From the NCBI RefSeq assembly GCF_003353175.1, contig NZ_QHKS01000004.1:124001-188000 (forward strand): DNA of 64,000 bases, read 5' to 3'. The notes under the pieces were generated by a model. That model saw nothing but the letters and a program-made list of their open reading frames with translations, was not told the DNA's origin and ran no database searches. Position 1 is the stretch's first letter. Each line of letters starts with the position of its first letter. Below, one piece after another: positions 18,093-28,039 of the stretch. A program made the translations under genes and the position numbers. Source of the stretch: Paraburkholderia lacunae (GTDB lineage: Bacteria; Pseudomonadota; Gammaproteobacteria; Burkholderiales; Burkholderiaceae).

Positions 18093-18977
18093 ATGATCCG
18101 CAAGCTGTTCGCATCTATCGTGGCAATCGTGGCTATTGCTGGAGTGGTGATGGCGGCGCCCGTCGTCGCACAAGACAACACAGTCAACGTGCTATACGCC
18201 GGTTCGCTCGTCAATCTGATGGAGCGCAGCGTCGGCCCGGCATTCGAGAAAGCCACCGGCCAGCAATTCCGCGGCTATGCAGCGGGCTCGAACAAGATCG
18301 CCAACGAGATCAAGGGCAAGCTGCGGCGCGGCGACGTGTTCATCAGCGCGAGCCCGAAGGTGAACGGCAGCCTGATGGGTGAAGCGAACGGCGATCACGT
18401 CACGTGGTATGTGAACTTCGCCGAATCGCCGTTGATGATCGGCTATAACCCGCGAAGCAGATTCGCCGCGGATTTCGGGAGCAAGCGCTGGGATCAGGTG
18501 TTGCAGGAACCGGGCATCCGCATCGGCCGCACCGATCCGAAGCTCGATCCGAAGGGCGCGTTCACCGTCGAGATGATGACCAGAGCGGCGGAGCTCTACC
18601 ATCAACCCGACCTCGTCGAGAAGACGCTCGGCGCGGCGGATAATCCCGCGCAGGTCTTGCCCGAGGAAACCCTGGTTGGCCGCCTGCAATCCGGCCAGCT
18701 CGACGCCGGTTTCTTCTACTCGACCGAGACCGCCGACCTGAAGATTCCGGCGATCCGCCCAGCGCCCGAATTGCAGGCGAAGGCCAGCTACACGCTGACG
18801 ATTCTCAGCGACGCGCCGAACCATGCCGGCGCGAGCCGCTTCGTCGACTTTCTGCTGAGCGCGCAGGGTCGCGCGCTGTTGAAGCAACACGGCGTAGACG
18901 TCGTCAAACCCACCGTGAGCGGCAACGTGCAAGCGATGCCGCCTTCGGTACAGGCCGTGATCGACGCGGCGCAGTAA
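18093..18977 (+). CDS. modA: molybdate/tungstate ABC transporter periplasmic binding protein (WtpA/ModA-like)
   Basis: 294 aa with an N-terminal Sec signal peptide (MIRKLFASIVAIVAIAGVV, cleavage near AAPVVAQ). The mature protein starts NVLYAGSLVNLMERSVGPAF and has GSNKIANEIKG and DVFISASP, the pattern of the WtpA-like branch of molybdate/tungstate binding proteins. The ATG at 18093 is chosen because it begins the signal peptide; longer frames run through a ModE-like site. It is followed after 4 bp by the permease-ATPase gene. Confidence 0.9.
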   Translation: MIRKLFASIVAIVAIAGVVMAAPVVAQDNTVNVLYAGSLVNLMERSVGPAFEKATGQQFRGYAAGSNKIANEIKGKLRRGDVFISASPKVNGSLMGEANGDHVTWYVNFAESPLMIGYNPRSRFAADFGSKRWDQVLQEPGIRIGRTDPKLDPKGAFTVEMMTRAAELYHQPDLVEKTLGAADNPAQVLPEETLVGRLQSGQLDAGFFYSTETADLKIPAIRPAPELQAKASYTLTILSDAPNHAGASRFVDFLLSAQGRALLKQHGVDVVKPTVSGNVQAMPPSVQAVIDAAQ

Positions 18978-18981
18978 CGCG

Positions 18982-20817
18982 GTGACACGTACCGCCGCGC
19001 AACCGCTGCTGTGGGTGGCGGCGCTCCTTGCCGTCTACCTGTGCGCGCCGTTTATCGCGAGCGTGCCGCAGCTCGGCGCCGCTGATTGGGCGAATGTCGA
19101 CTGGCGCGCGACGTGGTCGGCGGTCGGCGTCTCGGCAGCGAGCGCAAGTGCGGCGTCGCTCGCGATTCTGCTAGGCGGCGTGCCGCTCGGCTATTTTCTG
19201 GCGCGTTCGAAGTCGCGCAAGGTGGCGCTGCTCGGCTTCATCGTGCAGTTGCCGCTCGCGCTGCCGCCGCTCACGAGCGGCGTGCTGCTGCTGTTTCTGG
19301 TCGGACCGTACAGCTGGGTCGGCCGGTTCACAGGCGGCAGGCTGACGGATTCGTTCGCCGGTATCGTGCTCGCGGAAATTTTCGTGGCCGCACCGTTTCT
19401 CATCATCGCCGCGAAATCGGCGTTCGCGGCTGTCGACCCGGTACTCGACGACGTCGCCGCGACGCTCGGCCATCATGCCGGCAGCCGCTTCTTCCGGGTC
19501 ATGCTGCCGGTAGCGTGGCCGGCGATTCGCGCGGGACTCGCGCTCGCCTGGCTGCGTGCGTTCGGCGAATTCGGCGCGACCGTGATGGTTGCCTATCACC
19601 CCTATTCGCTGCCGGTGTACACCTATGTGGTATTCGGAGGCCAGGGCTTGCCGGCGATGATGCCCTTGCTTCTGCCGACGCTCGCGATCGCCATCGTCTG
19701 CGCGGCGCTATCGATTTACAGCGGCAGATCCGCCGCCGCGATCGAGCAAACCGAAAACGGCGACGACACGTTGGAACCCCGCGCGGATCTCGCCGCGAGC
19801 CGTGCCGAGACACCCGATCTGCGCCTTGCCTTTCACTTGCGACGGCAGTTAGGCGCATTCGCGCTCGACATAGCGTGGGCGCCCGCCACCCGGCGCCTTG
19901 CGATCATCGGGCCATCCGGCTCCGGCAAATCGCTGGCATTGCGTCTGATTGCCGGACTCGAACCCAACGCGTCGAGCTCCGTGCAACTTGGTGCGACCGA
20001 TTTGAGCACGCTGCCGCCCGAGCGTCGCCAGATCGGCTACATGCCTCAGGACTACGGCTTGTTTCCGCACATGACGGTGGCGCAGCAGCTGGCGTTTCCC
20101 GTCGACGCCGACATGGCCAGCGCGCGTTACTGGCTCGACCATCTGGGCCTCACGCAGCTGGTTGCGCGCTTGCCGCATCAATTGTCGTTCGGCCAGCGGC
20201 AGCGGGTGGCGCTCGCGCGGGCGCTGACGCGTCATAGCGAATTGCTGCTCTTCGACGAACCGTTCGCCGCGCTCGATACGCCGCGGCGGCGGCGTTTGCA
20301 GCAGTCGCTGCGGCGCTTGCAGCGCGAAATTGCGGCAGTGACCATTATCGTCACGCATGATCCCGATGAGGCTGCGCTGCTGGCGGATGAGGTTCTGGTG
20401 GTTGAACAGGGGCACGTGCTGCAGGCGGGTTTTATCGATTCGGTTTTTGAGCGGCCGGCTTCGATGCGAGTCGCCGAATTGCTCGGTTTGCACAATGTGG
20501 GCGAAGGCGTGGTGACGGCGCCGGGGCAGGTCGAGATCGGCAATGGTTTGGTGCTCGAGACTGGCGATCGCGGGTTTGCTGCCGGGCAGCGGGTGATGTG
20601 GCGGGTCTCCTCTCACGCGGTCGTTATCTCGCCCGATGGGGCTTATTCCGGTGTGGTCGAGGGTGTCGAACTGCGGCGCGGCGAGCGATATGTTCGCGTG
20701 GATATCGCCGGGGTGAGGTTCGATATTCCTAGTGAAGATGCCCGCTTGCGCGAGGGGACCGAATGTCGGGTTGGGATTTTTGCTTCTGGCGTTCTGATTT
20801 GGGATAGGGGGGTTTAG
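18982..20817 (+). CDS. fused ABC permease-ATPase for molybdate/tungstate (ModB-ModC fusion)
   Basis: 611 aa in a single frame. Residues 1-250 are a ModB-type permease with several TM helices and an EAA loop (DDVAATLGHHAGSRFF...P). Residues 280-500 are the ATPase: Walker A GPSGSGKS (310-317), signature LSFGQ (401-405, normally LSGGQ), Walker B LLLFDEP (421-427), and H-loop VTHD. The C-terminal about 110 residues resemble a TOBE anion-binding domain. The GTG start is 4 bp after modA. Fusion fixes a 1:1 ratio, so a homodimer would form the whole channel. Confidence 0.92.
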   Translation: MTRTAAQPLLWVAALLAVYLCAPFIASVPQLGAADWANVDWRATWSAVGVSAASASAASLAILLGGVPLGYFLARSKSRKVALLGFIVQLPLALPPLTSGVLLLFLVGPYSWVGRFTGGRLTDSFAGIVLAEIFVAAPFLIIAAKSAFAAVDPVLDDVAATLGHHAGSRFFRVMLPVAWPAIRAGLALAWLRAFGEFGATVMVAYHPYSLPVYTYVVFGGQGLPAMMPLLLPTLAIAIVCAALSIYSGRSAAAIEQTENGDDTLEPRADLAASRAETPDLRLAFHLRRQLGAFALDIAWAPATRRLAIIGPSGSGKSLALRLIAGLEPNASSSVQLGATDLSTLPPERRQIGYMPQDYGLFPHMTVAQQLAFPVDADMASARYWLDHLGLTQLVARLPHQLSFGQRQRVALARALTRHSELLLFDEPFAALDTPRRRRLQQSLRRLQREIAAVTIIVTHDPDEAALLADEVLVVEQGHVLQAGFIDSVFERPASMRVAELLGLHNVGEGVVTAPGQVEIGNGLVLETGDRGFAAGQRVMWRVSSHAVVISPDGAYSGVVEGVELRRGERYVRVDIAGVRFDIPSEDARLREGTECRVGIFASGVLIWDRGV

Positions 20818-21025
20818 GTGTTTTGCCTCTGGGGGCAACGCTCTTCAGAGCCTACTTTTCCTACCGTCGTTTCACGGGTGTTGCCGATTTCTCGCGCTGC
20901 GCACTACGTCGGGTATCGATCTCTCGACCATCATGGAGCCAGCGCCAGAAATCGGCGAACGGCGCCTGCCCGTGATGAAACGTTGCAGGCGATCCCAGGC
21001 GGCAAGGTAGCGATGCTCCGGCACT

Positions 21026-22471
21026 TCACTGCAATACGCGTTGTCCGTAGATCCATTCGATACTTCCGTACGGAGCAAGCTGGTTAAGGTTGGTGAGGGT
21101 CATCTTCGCCCCGGCCGCTTTATCCTTGACGAACTTGAGATACGCCGCGGTGTAGAACAGTACCTCGCCCCGCGCCTCCTGCCGGTCGACACCGGACATG
21201 CGAGCAAGAATGCCCGCCACTTCCAGGACAGTCTCTTCTCCTCGCCACATCCGCAACAGCGCACCGTAATGACCGCTGTCATGCTCCGCGTAATACGCGG
21301 CATCATGTTCGAGCGACGCATTGGCCAGCGACGGATTCTGTGTCCTCGCCATGATGTACCGGTAGATCAACCCTCGGTATGCAAGGAAGCTCGGCCCTTC
21401 GAGCGGCGACTGCGCATCCGCGAGCGTACCGACCGCGTCCTGCCACTGCTGCAGTTGCATATGTGCGAACGTTGCAGTGACGAAGCCCTCCGTATAGGTG
21501 CCGAGCATTGCGGCCCGCTGCACGGGAGGCTGGCTCGCGGCCTGCTTGCGAATGCTCTCGATTTCCGGCGCGAGCAGCGTCAGCGCGGCTTGTGGATCGT
21601 TCAGACTGAAAAGAATGCCCGCCTTCGTCGCGATCAGCGCCCTGCGCTCCGACACGCCGGCCATCGCCAATGCACGGTCGACCGTCGCGAGCGCCTCTTT
21701 CGATTGACCGAGAGAATCCAGCGCAGCGGCCTCCTTCTTTATCGCCGACACCTTGTCCGCATTGGACGTCGCGGCCGCCTCTTCCTGCTGCGCTTCGCTG
21801 AGATCCTTCTCGTGATCGGCTTTCAGGTAGTTCTTCGCGTCGTTGTCAACAGCCGCATAGTCATTCACCTTCGGACACGCAACAGCGTGACCCGCGGGAA
21901 CCGGATGGTCCGAGTCCGTGACATCCATCAAGCTTTGCGAGCAGCTCGACTTACCTTGAAATGCGAAGTTGACGTGGTATTTGTGTCCCGGCTCAGGTGT
22001 GAACGCCGCGACAAGCGGCCCGCATGAATCGTAACGGCGATCCGGCACCTCGGAACCAAAAACACCCTTCACCTGAATCGGCACGCCGGGCTGCACATGT
22101 TGCTCGCGCACGGTCTCGGTACGCAGCAATCCCTTGTTGCCCAACTCCGTCAGGTGGGCAATCCAAGGAAGCAGGACCTCCCTGCCGCTGTGGAAAACCC
22201 GACCGACAGGCTTAAAGTCGCTGCTGCTGCAAATGCGTGGCGACTGACTCATCGAGTACGCGACGATCATCGGCATCCCGCTGGATGTGAACGTCAGCGT
22301 TGCCGCGTTCGGATCAGCGACATTTTCCGCTTCGGGCTTTTCCACACGAGCCCGCTCCTGCTGCGCGGACGTATTGTCCGTCGGCATACGCTTGTGGGCG
22401 CAGCCGGCTAAGGCAAATATTGATGTTACGGCGGTCGCGACGGTCAGTGCGGTTAGTGTTCTTTTTGACAT
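21026..22471 (-). CDS. TPR-like lipoprotein of unknown function at the island edge
   Basis: 481 aa. A lipoprotein signal is clear: MSKRTLTALTVATAVTS then FALAGC with the lipidated Cys. The middle has AHEKD/EAQQEEAA-rich helices. The C-terminal half is a run of helix pairs (EALATVDRALAMAGVSE, ALTLLAPEIESIRKQA) like tetratricopeptide repeats. I choose the start at 22471 because it directly begins the signal. It may belong to the CDI island (small lipoproteins accompany Burkholderia CDI loci), but it is not homologous to any I recognise. Confidence 0.7.
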   Translation of the reverse strand: MSKRTLTALTVATAVTSIFALAGCAHKRMPTDNTSAQQERARVEKPEAENVADPNAATLTFTSSGMPMIVAYSMSQSPRICSSSDFKPVGRVFHSGREVLLPWIAHLTELGNKGLLRTETVREQHVQPGVPIQVKGVFGSEVPDRRYDSCGPLVAAFTPEPGHKYHVNFAFQGKSSCSQSLMDVTDSDHPVPAGHAVACPKVNDYAAVDNDAKNYLKADHEKDLSEAQQEEAAATSNADKVSAIKKEAAALDSLGQSKEALATVDRALAMAGVSERRALIATKAGILFSLNDPQAALTLLAPEIESIRKQAASQPPVQRAAMLGTYTEGFVTATFAHMQLQQWQDAVGTLADAQSPLEGPSFLAYRGLIYRYIMARTQNPSLANASLEHDAAYYAEHDSGHYGALLRMWRGEETVLEVAGILARMSGVDRQEARGEVLFYTAAYLKFVKDKAAGAKMTLTNLNQLAPYGSIEWIYGQRVLQ

Positions 22472-23027
22472 TTCGCTTTGTTGATTTATGTTAGTTTTTG
22501 CGATCGATCCTTGTCGTTCGCTCTGGTGTAACTGCCGGTTGAGCCGATAGATAGTCATCGACACAGCTTAATGGTGTCTCCACCGTATTTCATTGAGAAA
22601 CCGTAGACTCCTCTCGATTGACCGCGAGAACTATCTACATCCGAGACGAGGCCAATTGTGGCAAGCACGCCCGCCTCGCAGTGAACCGATTACGGTTCAG
22701 CGAAACCCGACGGCCCGTCCGCGCCGTTCATGCCCTGAGTGCAGATCGCCGATGTATGGCTCAGACAGGCCAGCTTCTCGTCCGGCCAACGCATGCGCAT
22801 CGCTCTCGATTGCCGCAACGCCTCCCTCACCACCTCGCCTGATTTCGGATAGGACCACACAAACAACAAACCCGGATCAATGGCTGGGTTTGCTGCTTTA
22901 AGGTCCGCCTTCGCTTCGAAGTTCCAAACCTCTGAGGAGCGTCTCAAACTGCATGAGCCTTTCCGTTAGCGTATAAAAACATGTTCGAAGAAGGGAAGCT
23001 TTGGCTAGAAATCACCTCGCTTTAAGG
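22472..23027. other. intergenic region with immunity-gene debris
   Basis: About 556 bp. The only recognisable element is a decayed immunity-like tail at 22898-22969. Other frames here have no start signals or known domains. The stretch 22960-23027 is AT-rich compared with flanking genes. Confidence 0.4.
22898..22969 (-). pseudogene. C-terminal tail of a decayed paralogue of the adjacent immunity gene
   Basis: The minus-strand frame LTERLMQFETLLRGLELR, ending in a TAA at 22898, resembles the end of the intact immunity protein at 23028 (ISHRLAQFELLLEGWPL). An in-frame stop lies not far upstream, and no start remains. It is probably the last piece of an older immunity gene of the same family. 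The match is short and was aligned by eye. Confidence 0.4.
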
Positions 23028-23300
23028 TCAGTCTCCTGCGAGCGGCCAACCTTCAAGCAGAAGTTCAAACTGTGCCAGTCGGTGCGATATGCTCCTGAAC
23101 GCTTGAATCTCAGATTCCATTTCCCATCTCGCTAATCCAAGATCGCGAGGCTGACCGATTCGGCCGGCACGAGCATCTTTAATCGCTTCGAGCAATGGTT
23201 GATACTGCGCCAGCCAGTCCACATCCTTGCTCTTGCCGAGATTCGCCCGAATCTCGGCTTCCAGCAATTCCGCATATTTCTTCAATTTAATCGCGTCCAT
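23028..23300 (-). CDS. cdiI: probable CDI immunity protein for toxin 3, 90 aa
   Basis: The start overlaps the stop of the toxin-3 fragment (TAATG), the coupling usual for cdiA-CT/cdiI pairs. The product is a small soluble, helical, acidic protein (KLKKYAELLEAEIRANLGK; SISHRLAQFELLLEGW) with no signal or TM segment. I do not recognise the family by sequence; the call rests on position and size. It should neutralise the toxin encoded just upstream. Confidence 0.7.
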   Translation of the reverse strand: MDAIKLKKYAELLEAEIRANLGKSKDVDWLAQYQPLLEAIKDARAGRIGQPRDLGLARWEMESEIQAFRSISHRLAQFELLLEGWPLAGD

Positions 23301-24649
23301 TAGCGGAGCCCCTTAATCTCACCAATCTTGTTTGCGTTTGGATCTGTCCACTGGCTGCGGTTAGGTACCAATATCTGCTGTGCACCACCCGGTGCCGTAT
23401 ATGCCCCCTGTTGCACAGGCGCAACCTGACTCGCAAACGCCGTGGGTGTCGTTCTCGGTTGGGGACTCATTGCGTATACATCGAACCCGAGTTGCGAACC
23501 CCGAACGGCCTGCTCCGCAGGTAATCCAAGTTTGGCCGCAATCTGATCTGCCGGCAGCTTAGAGAGCGAATCATATTCTGCTCGCGTCATGAAGTATGGA
23601 GAGTAGCCGCTTACTGAGTCGCCTCCGAATGTGCCCTTCGGCACGACCTTAATCAACTCCGTATCAGAGTTAACGGCAAACGTCGTCGGCAGTGTCGAAC
23701 CCGAATTAATTAAGTTTCTGGCATATCGTGTTGCATCGTCCTGCGCAAGGCCCATCGACACGTACGCGTCTACAACCGCTTGCGCTTGCGGTGTCTGCAT
23801 CACAGCAACCGTCGGCTGTAAACCCTGCGTACCGAACTTCTCGGTTGTGTAGGTCGATCTGGCCGCATCATTAAACGCCGCCGCCTGCTTGCCCGCCTGA
23901 TTTTCCAATGCCGCGCCCGTTGCAGTTCCGCTCACGCTCAATGCAGCATACGCTATGGCCGCCGCTTGCGGGCTCAATCCCAAGCTTTGCAATGCCTGTT
24001 CTCCATAAGTCGATGCAGGATTGCCGTTGACGAACTGAGTGAAGCCCGCCTTTGAGTAGTCCAGGCTCGTGCCAGCCACCGCTACCCCAGCTGCGCACGC
24101 GACCACGCTCGCACAACCCGCACCAATCGCCGCCGCCGCAGCCGCCGCGCCCGTCACGCCTTGCACCGCCCCCGCCGCGCGAGTTGTCAAATGGTTACGA
24201 TCATTCAAATCGACCAACCAATCGGCCGCGCCGTAGCCGTCGAACGCTCCCGCCCTCGTCAGCAGCCCCTGCTCATACGTGTAGTTCTGGCCTTCATTCT
24301 GCAAAGCTTGGAGCGCGGATTTTGCGGGGTCATTGTTTGATACACCATCTGCACAATGCACGAGCGCACATTCCGCGGCGGCCAGCTTATGCTGTTCCTC
24401 TGGGCTTTGGCCCTTCTGCAGTTGCTTCAGCTTCTCCTCTTCGCTCTTATGCAGTTGCCGGTTGTACAGGTCCGCCCCCAGCGCCCCATTGGCGCCGCTC
24501 ATTGCCCCTGCGGAGCCGCCCAGTGCGCCCCCCGCCACCGCCCCCGCCAGCCCCGACGCCACATTCGACAGCAGCTTCCCGCCAGCCGTATCGCCCAGCG
24601 CGTCGCCGACCGCGTTCCCTGCGAGATCTCCCGCCACCGTCCCGCCCAC
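23300..24649 (-). CDS. CdiA C-terminal fragment with toxin 3
   Basis: 449 codons from the first ATG, but the frame continues the CdiA body read upstream after a frameshift near 24690. It holds the glycine/alanine-rich pretoxin segment (GAMSGANGALGADLYNRQLH, with a DLYN motif like the E/Q-LYN junction of Burkholderia CdiA) and then a variable C-terminus. The last about 150 residues (from TYTTEKFGTQGLQ, through MTRAEYDSLSKLPADQIAAKLG) form the toxin; its activity is unknown to me. The cognate immunity gene follows. Without the upstream secretion domain it cannot be exported by itself; it is probably a silent cassette. Confidence 0.75.
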   Translation of the reverse strand: MGGTVAGDLAGNAVGDALGDTAGGKLLSNVASGLAGAVAGGALGGSAGAMSGANGALGADLYNRQLHKSEEEKLKQLQKGQSPEEQHKLAAAECALVHCADGVSNNDPAKSALQALQNEGQNYTYEQGLLTRAGAFDGYGAADWLVDLNDRNHLTTRAAGAVQGVTGAAAAAAAIGAGCASVVACAAGVAVAGTSLDYSKAGFTQFVNGNPASTYGEQALQSLGLSPQAAAIAYAALSVSGTATGAALENQAGKQAAAFNDAARSTYTTEKFGTQGLQPTVAVMQTPQAQAVVDAYVSMGLAQDDATRYARNLINSGSTLPTTFAVNSDTELIKVVPKGTFGGDSVSGYSPYFMTRAEYDSLSKLPADQIAAKLGLPAEQAVRGSQLGFDVYAMSPQPRTTPTAFASQVAPVQQGAYTAPGGAQQILVPNRSQWTDPNANKIGEIKGLR

Positions 24650-24654
24650 CGCGC

Positions 24655-27568
24655 CAGCAACACTGCCTCCACCGAGCGCCGCGCCAAGCCCAGCCCAGCC
24701 ACGACCGCGTGCGCGCCGATCCGCGCCGCCCCGTCGTTACCCCACAGCGCGGCCTCCCGGTTCGCCGCGTCCAGATTCGCCTGGGCCTGTGCTTCATCCT
24801 GCGGATCATTCGCTGCATCCCGGGCAGCCCTCGCCTTGTCGGCGTTCCGGTTCGCCTGGTCCTCCAGCTTCGTCGCGATGTCCCCGACCACCTGCATCCC
24901 GACCTGCACCGTCCCCTGCTGCACGGCCATGTCGTCCTGCACCTTCTGCGCATCGAACCCGTTCGTCACCGCGCCGGCGTTCGCGCCCGTCACGTCACGA
25001 CTCAGCCCCGCCGTACTGTCATGCCCGGTACCCGCATCGCCGCGCACCGTGATCGTCGCCGGACTCACCGCCGCATACGTCGTCCCCGAGGCACTGTTGC
25101 TCACGCCCGCCACCCCAAGGCCCGACGGCCCGAACTGGTTCTGGTACGGGCTATCCTTCGACGGACTGAAGCTCACCCCGTTGGGCGAACTCTCACCCGC
25201 CGAGCCGCTCAGGCTCGCGCCCAGCGTCGAACCCGAGGAGTCGGCCGTGTTCTGCAGATTGGTATAGCCGAACGTCTGCGTCGACAGCGTGTTTTTATCC
25301 TGCGTCGCCGTACTCGCGATCACGCCGCCGTCCAGTTGCGTGTGATTGCCCACCTGGATGTTGAATCCACCGTCGCCCGCGCGGATTCCGCTTTGCACGT
25401 TCACCGACTGGAAGCGGTTGCTGATGCTCTCGTCGCTGGCACTTGCGCTGCCGCTCACCGTCGAGCCATAGCAGATCGGCGGCACGCAGATGCTCACGTT
25501 GAAGCCGCCGCTCACCTGCTGGCTGTCGTAGCTGTTCGTGTCCTGCACGCTCTGGATGTTCAGGTCTCGGCCCACGTTCGCATCGACCGTGTTACCGGAC
25601 ACCTCCGCGCCGCGCAGGTTCGTGTCCCGACCGCTGGTGATCGACAGGCTGTTCGCGGCGGTAATCTGCGTGTCGCGGTTGGTAACACTGTCGCCATTCG
25701 CATGGCCCTTCGCAGCGCTCGCGGCCAGCTCGATCGTGAAGCCGTTCTGCTGTCCGCCAAGCCCGAAACCTACACCGATGCTCCCGCTGCTGCTGTTGCT
25801 GCTCGTCTGCTGCGCCAGGTCCTGCGCGCTTTGCAGGTTGATGTCGCGTGCGGCGTTGAGCACCACGTCGTTGCCGGAAATCAGCGTGCCCCGGGAATTG
25901 ATGTCGCCGTCGGTAGCAACGCCGCTCGCGTCTTTCGCGCCGCTGCCGGTCGCCACCAGCGTCACGGTGCCGCCTGCGCCCAGCGTGCTGCCGCCGTTGA
26001 CCGTCGCACTCTGCTGCGACTCGCTGTGGCTGCTGCCGCCACCCACGCTGACGGTCACCTTGACCAGCGCCTGACTGCTCCCCTCGGGACTGGCAAGCTG
26101 CCCGGCCGTCTTGACCACGTCGTAGACGGCCAGCGCCGCCTTGGCGCTGTCGAGCGCCGCCAGCCGCGGATCGCTCGCGCGGTGCGAGCCCGCCGCCTGG
26201 TTGATCGCCGCCGCGGCGTTGCCTGCCGCGCCGCCCAGCGCCAGCGTCACACCGTACTGGCTCGCGCTCTGGCTCATGCTGCTCTGCTGCGCGTCCGTCC
26301 CCGGATCGAGATTCAGGTTCTTCCCGATCAGCGTCAGGTCCTTGCCCGCGGACAGGTCCGCACCCTGTACGGTGATGTCCTGTTTCGCATCCAGCGTCAC
26401 GCTGCCTTTGCCGCTCACGATCTGACTGCGGATCGTGCTCTGCGTCTGTCCGGCCGTGTCCTGCACCGAATGGCTGTTCGCCACGCCGACGGTGAAGCCC
26501 GTGCCGCTGCCGTTGCTGCCCAGGCTGCCGAACTGGTGGCCGCTGGACTCCTGGTGGCTCGTATTCGTATCCGTGCCGGCCAGCACATTGATCGCGCCGG
26601 CGCTCGCCACCAGATCGACGCCCTGCGTCCCGCTGATGCCCGAACCGATCACATCGATGTCGCCCGTGTGGCTCTTCACGATCACGCTGTTGCCGGTCAC
26701 GACTGTCGCCGTCTGCTGCGTCGAGGACGAGTTGCCGTCCTGACTGCTCCTGCCCGCGTTATACGGCGACGAACTCACACCACCCGTGTTCGGGCCGCCC
26801 TGAATCCAGCGCGACAGGTCGCCCAGGCTCGGGCTCGCCAACTGGAAGTTCGAACTCGAACTGCTCGACTGCGTGCTCTGCTGCATCTGGTCGGTCGAGG
26901 CCTGGAAAGTCACATTGCGATTCGCGTCGAAGCTCGCCGTGCCTTTCGCGCTGATCGTCGAACCGGTCACGCTGATGTCGCCGTCGAGCGGATTGCCGCT
27001 CGCATCCTTCTGCGCGCCACCGGTTGCCGTCAGCGAAACGTTGCCACCACCGCGCACCGTGCTGCCCGCGTTGGACAGGCTCGACTGGGTGGTCGTGCTG
27101 GAACTGCTGCTGTGCCCGTACGAGAGCGACACCGAAGGCGTATCCAGCGTACTCGCGGTGATCTCATTCGCGATGCCGGTGCCCCGCTGGTAAGCATTGC
27201 CCGACGACCCTGCCGCCTTGAGGTTGCGCACGGTGTCGAGCGGGGTGCCGGTCACGGCCATCGTCACGCCGCTCGAACGCATCGATTGCGCATCGCGCGA
27301 TTGCGCCGTGTCCTGACCCGGATCGATCGTGATGTTCTGCGCCTTGATGCCGATGTTGCCGGTCTTGCCCGTCACATCGTTCGCCGCCTGGTTCGCGATG
27401 ACGTCGCTGCCGCCGATGTGAACGTCCTTGCCGGCCGTGATCGCCACGTTGTCCTGTACGGCGCTGACCGTGCTGCGCGCCTGGCTTTGCGTGACGGAGC
27501 TCGCATGTTTTGATACTTCTGCTCGCTCGCGCCAACGCTGAAGCCGATGCCGCCGCTTCCCGACAATC
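24655..27568 (-). pseudogene. cdiA fragment 1: hemagglutinin-repeat (FHA-2) body, two frameshifts, no 5' end
   Basis: This stretch is co-linear with the FHA-2 part of the full cdiA (about 34200-37080). It begins at LSGSGGIGFSVG (27568), directly at the stop codon of an orphan immunity gene. A 1-bp deletion near 27508 shifts the frame, and a tandem 5-bp duplication at 24687-24696 shifts it again before the toxin. The middle frame reads the typical Fil_haemagg_2 repeats (GSDVIANQ, SGKDLTLIGKNLNLDPG, DTNLRGAEVSGNTVDANVGRD). It lacks signal peptide, TPS domain and receptor-binding region. Confidence 0.85.
26251..27500 (-). repeat. 1.25-kb direct repeat, copy in cdiA fragment 1
   Basis: Nearly identical, without gaps, to 35753-37002 in the full cdiA (constant offset of 9502 bp at both ends checked). 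Only scattered substitutions are seen. Confidence 0.9.
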
Positions 27569-27884
27569 ATCTACCGCGCAACGCGGCAAAGGCCAAAGTC
27601 AAATCTTCCGATGACTCCACTGACATGGTCGGATCTTCATAACCCTCCATGCTCTCGCTAAGCCATTGTTTTGTTGGACGCTTCGCGTGGAATTTAACGA
27701 CCACGCTAAATTCGTCAACGCTAACAATGAAGATCAATATCAAGGTTGGTGTCAATGCGCGCCAAGCGGAAAAAACGCGCAGAACAAATTGGATGGCAAG
27801 GCTCAAAAGGGCCTTGTCATCGCAGTCCTCGATATGGGCTGAGTTAACGAAGCATTCGTCCCGTGCAATCTTGAAAATGTTCAC
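27567..27884 (-). CDS. orphan immunity-like protein, 105 aa, membrane segment
   Basis: AT-rich gene compared with the FHA regions. The product has a hydrophobic stretch (FSAWRALTPTLILIFIVSV) and acidic N- and C-terminal parts. Its stop codon coincides with the junction where cdiA fragment 1 begins, so it is the immunity gene of a toxin whose own cdiA-CT has been lost. The family is unrecognised; the call is by position and composition. Confidence 0.55.
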   Translation of the reverse strand: MNIFKIARDECFVNSAHIEDCDDKALLSLAIQFVLRVFSAWRALTPTLILIFIVSVDEFSVVVKFHAKRPTKQWLSESMEGYEDPTMSVESSEDLTLAFAALRGR

Positions 27885-28039
27885 ATCGTCCTTGATCCAC
27901 TAATCCTTGGCCCACGCGGATCTTGTTTGAATCATGTATCGCGCGAGGTTCAACGTTGAAATTGCCCTTCGTCCCTCACCGCTTTCACTATTCAACGTTG
28001 CACTAGTAGACGCACACTCCTGGTCACGCACTTGCTACG

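Noticed and set aside
22690..22947. 85-codon minus-strand frame next to the immunity gene
   Set aside because: It uses another frame than the recognisable immunity tail at 22898-22969 and has no start signal.
24052..27513. Very long open frame on the plus strand opposite cdiA fragment 1, with similar ones at 34241-37378, 37508-41074 and 41291-43438
   Set aside because: They are mirror frames of GC-rich, repeat-rich FHA coding DNA. They are low-complexity (Arg/His/Ala-rich), lack start signals and have no recognisable domain.
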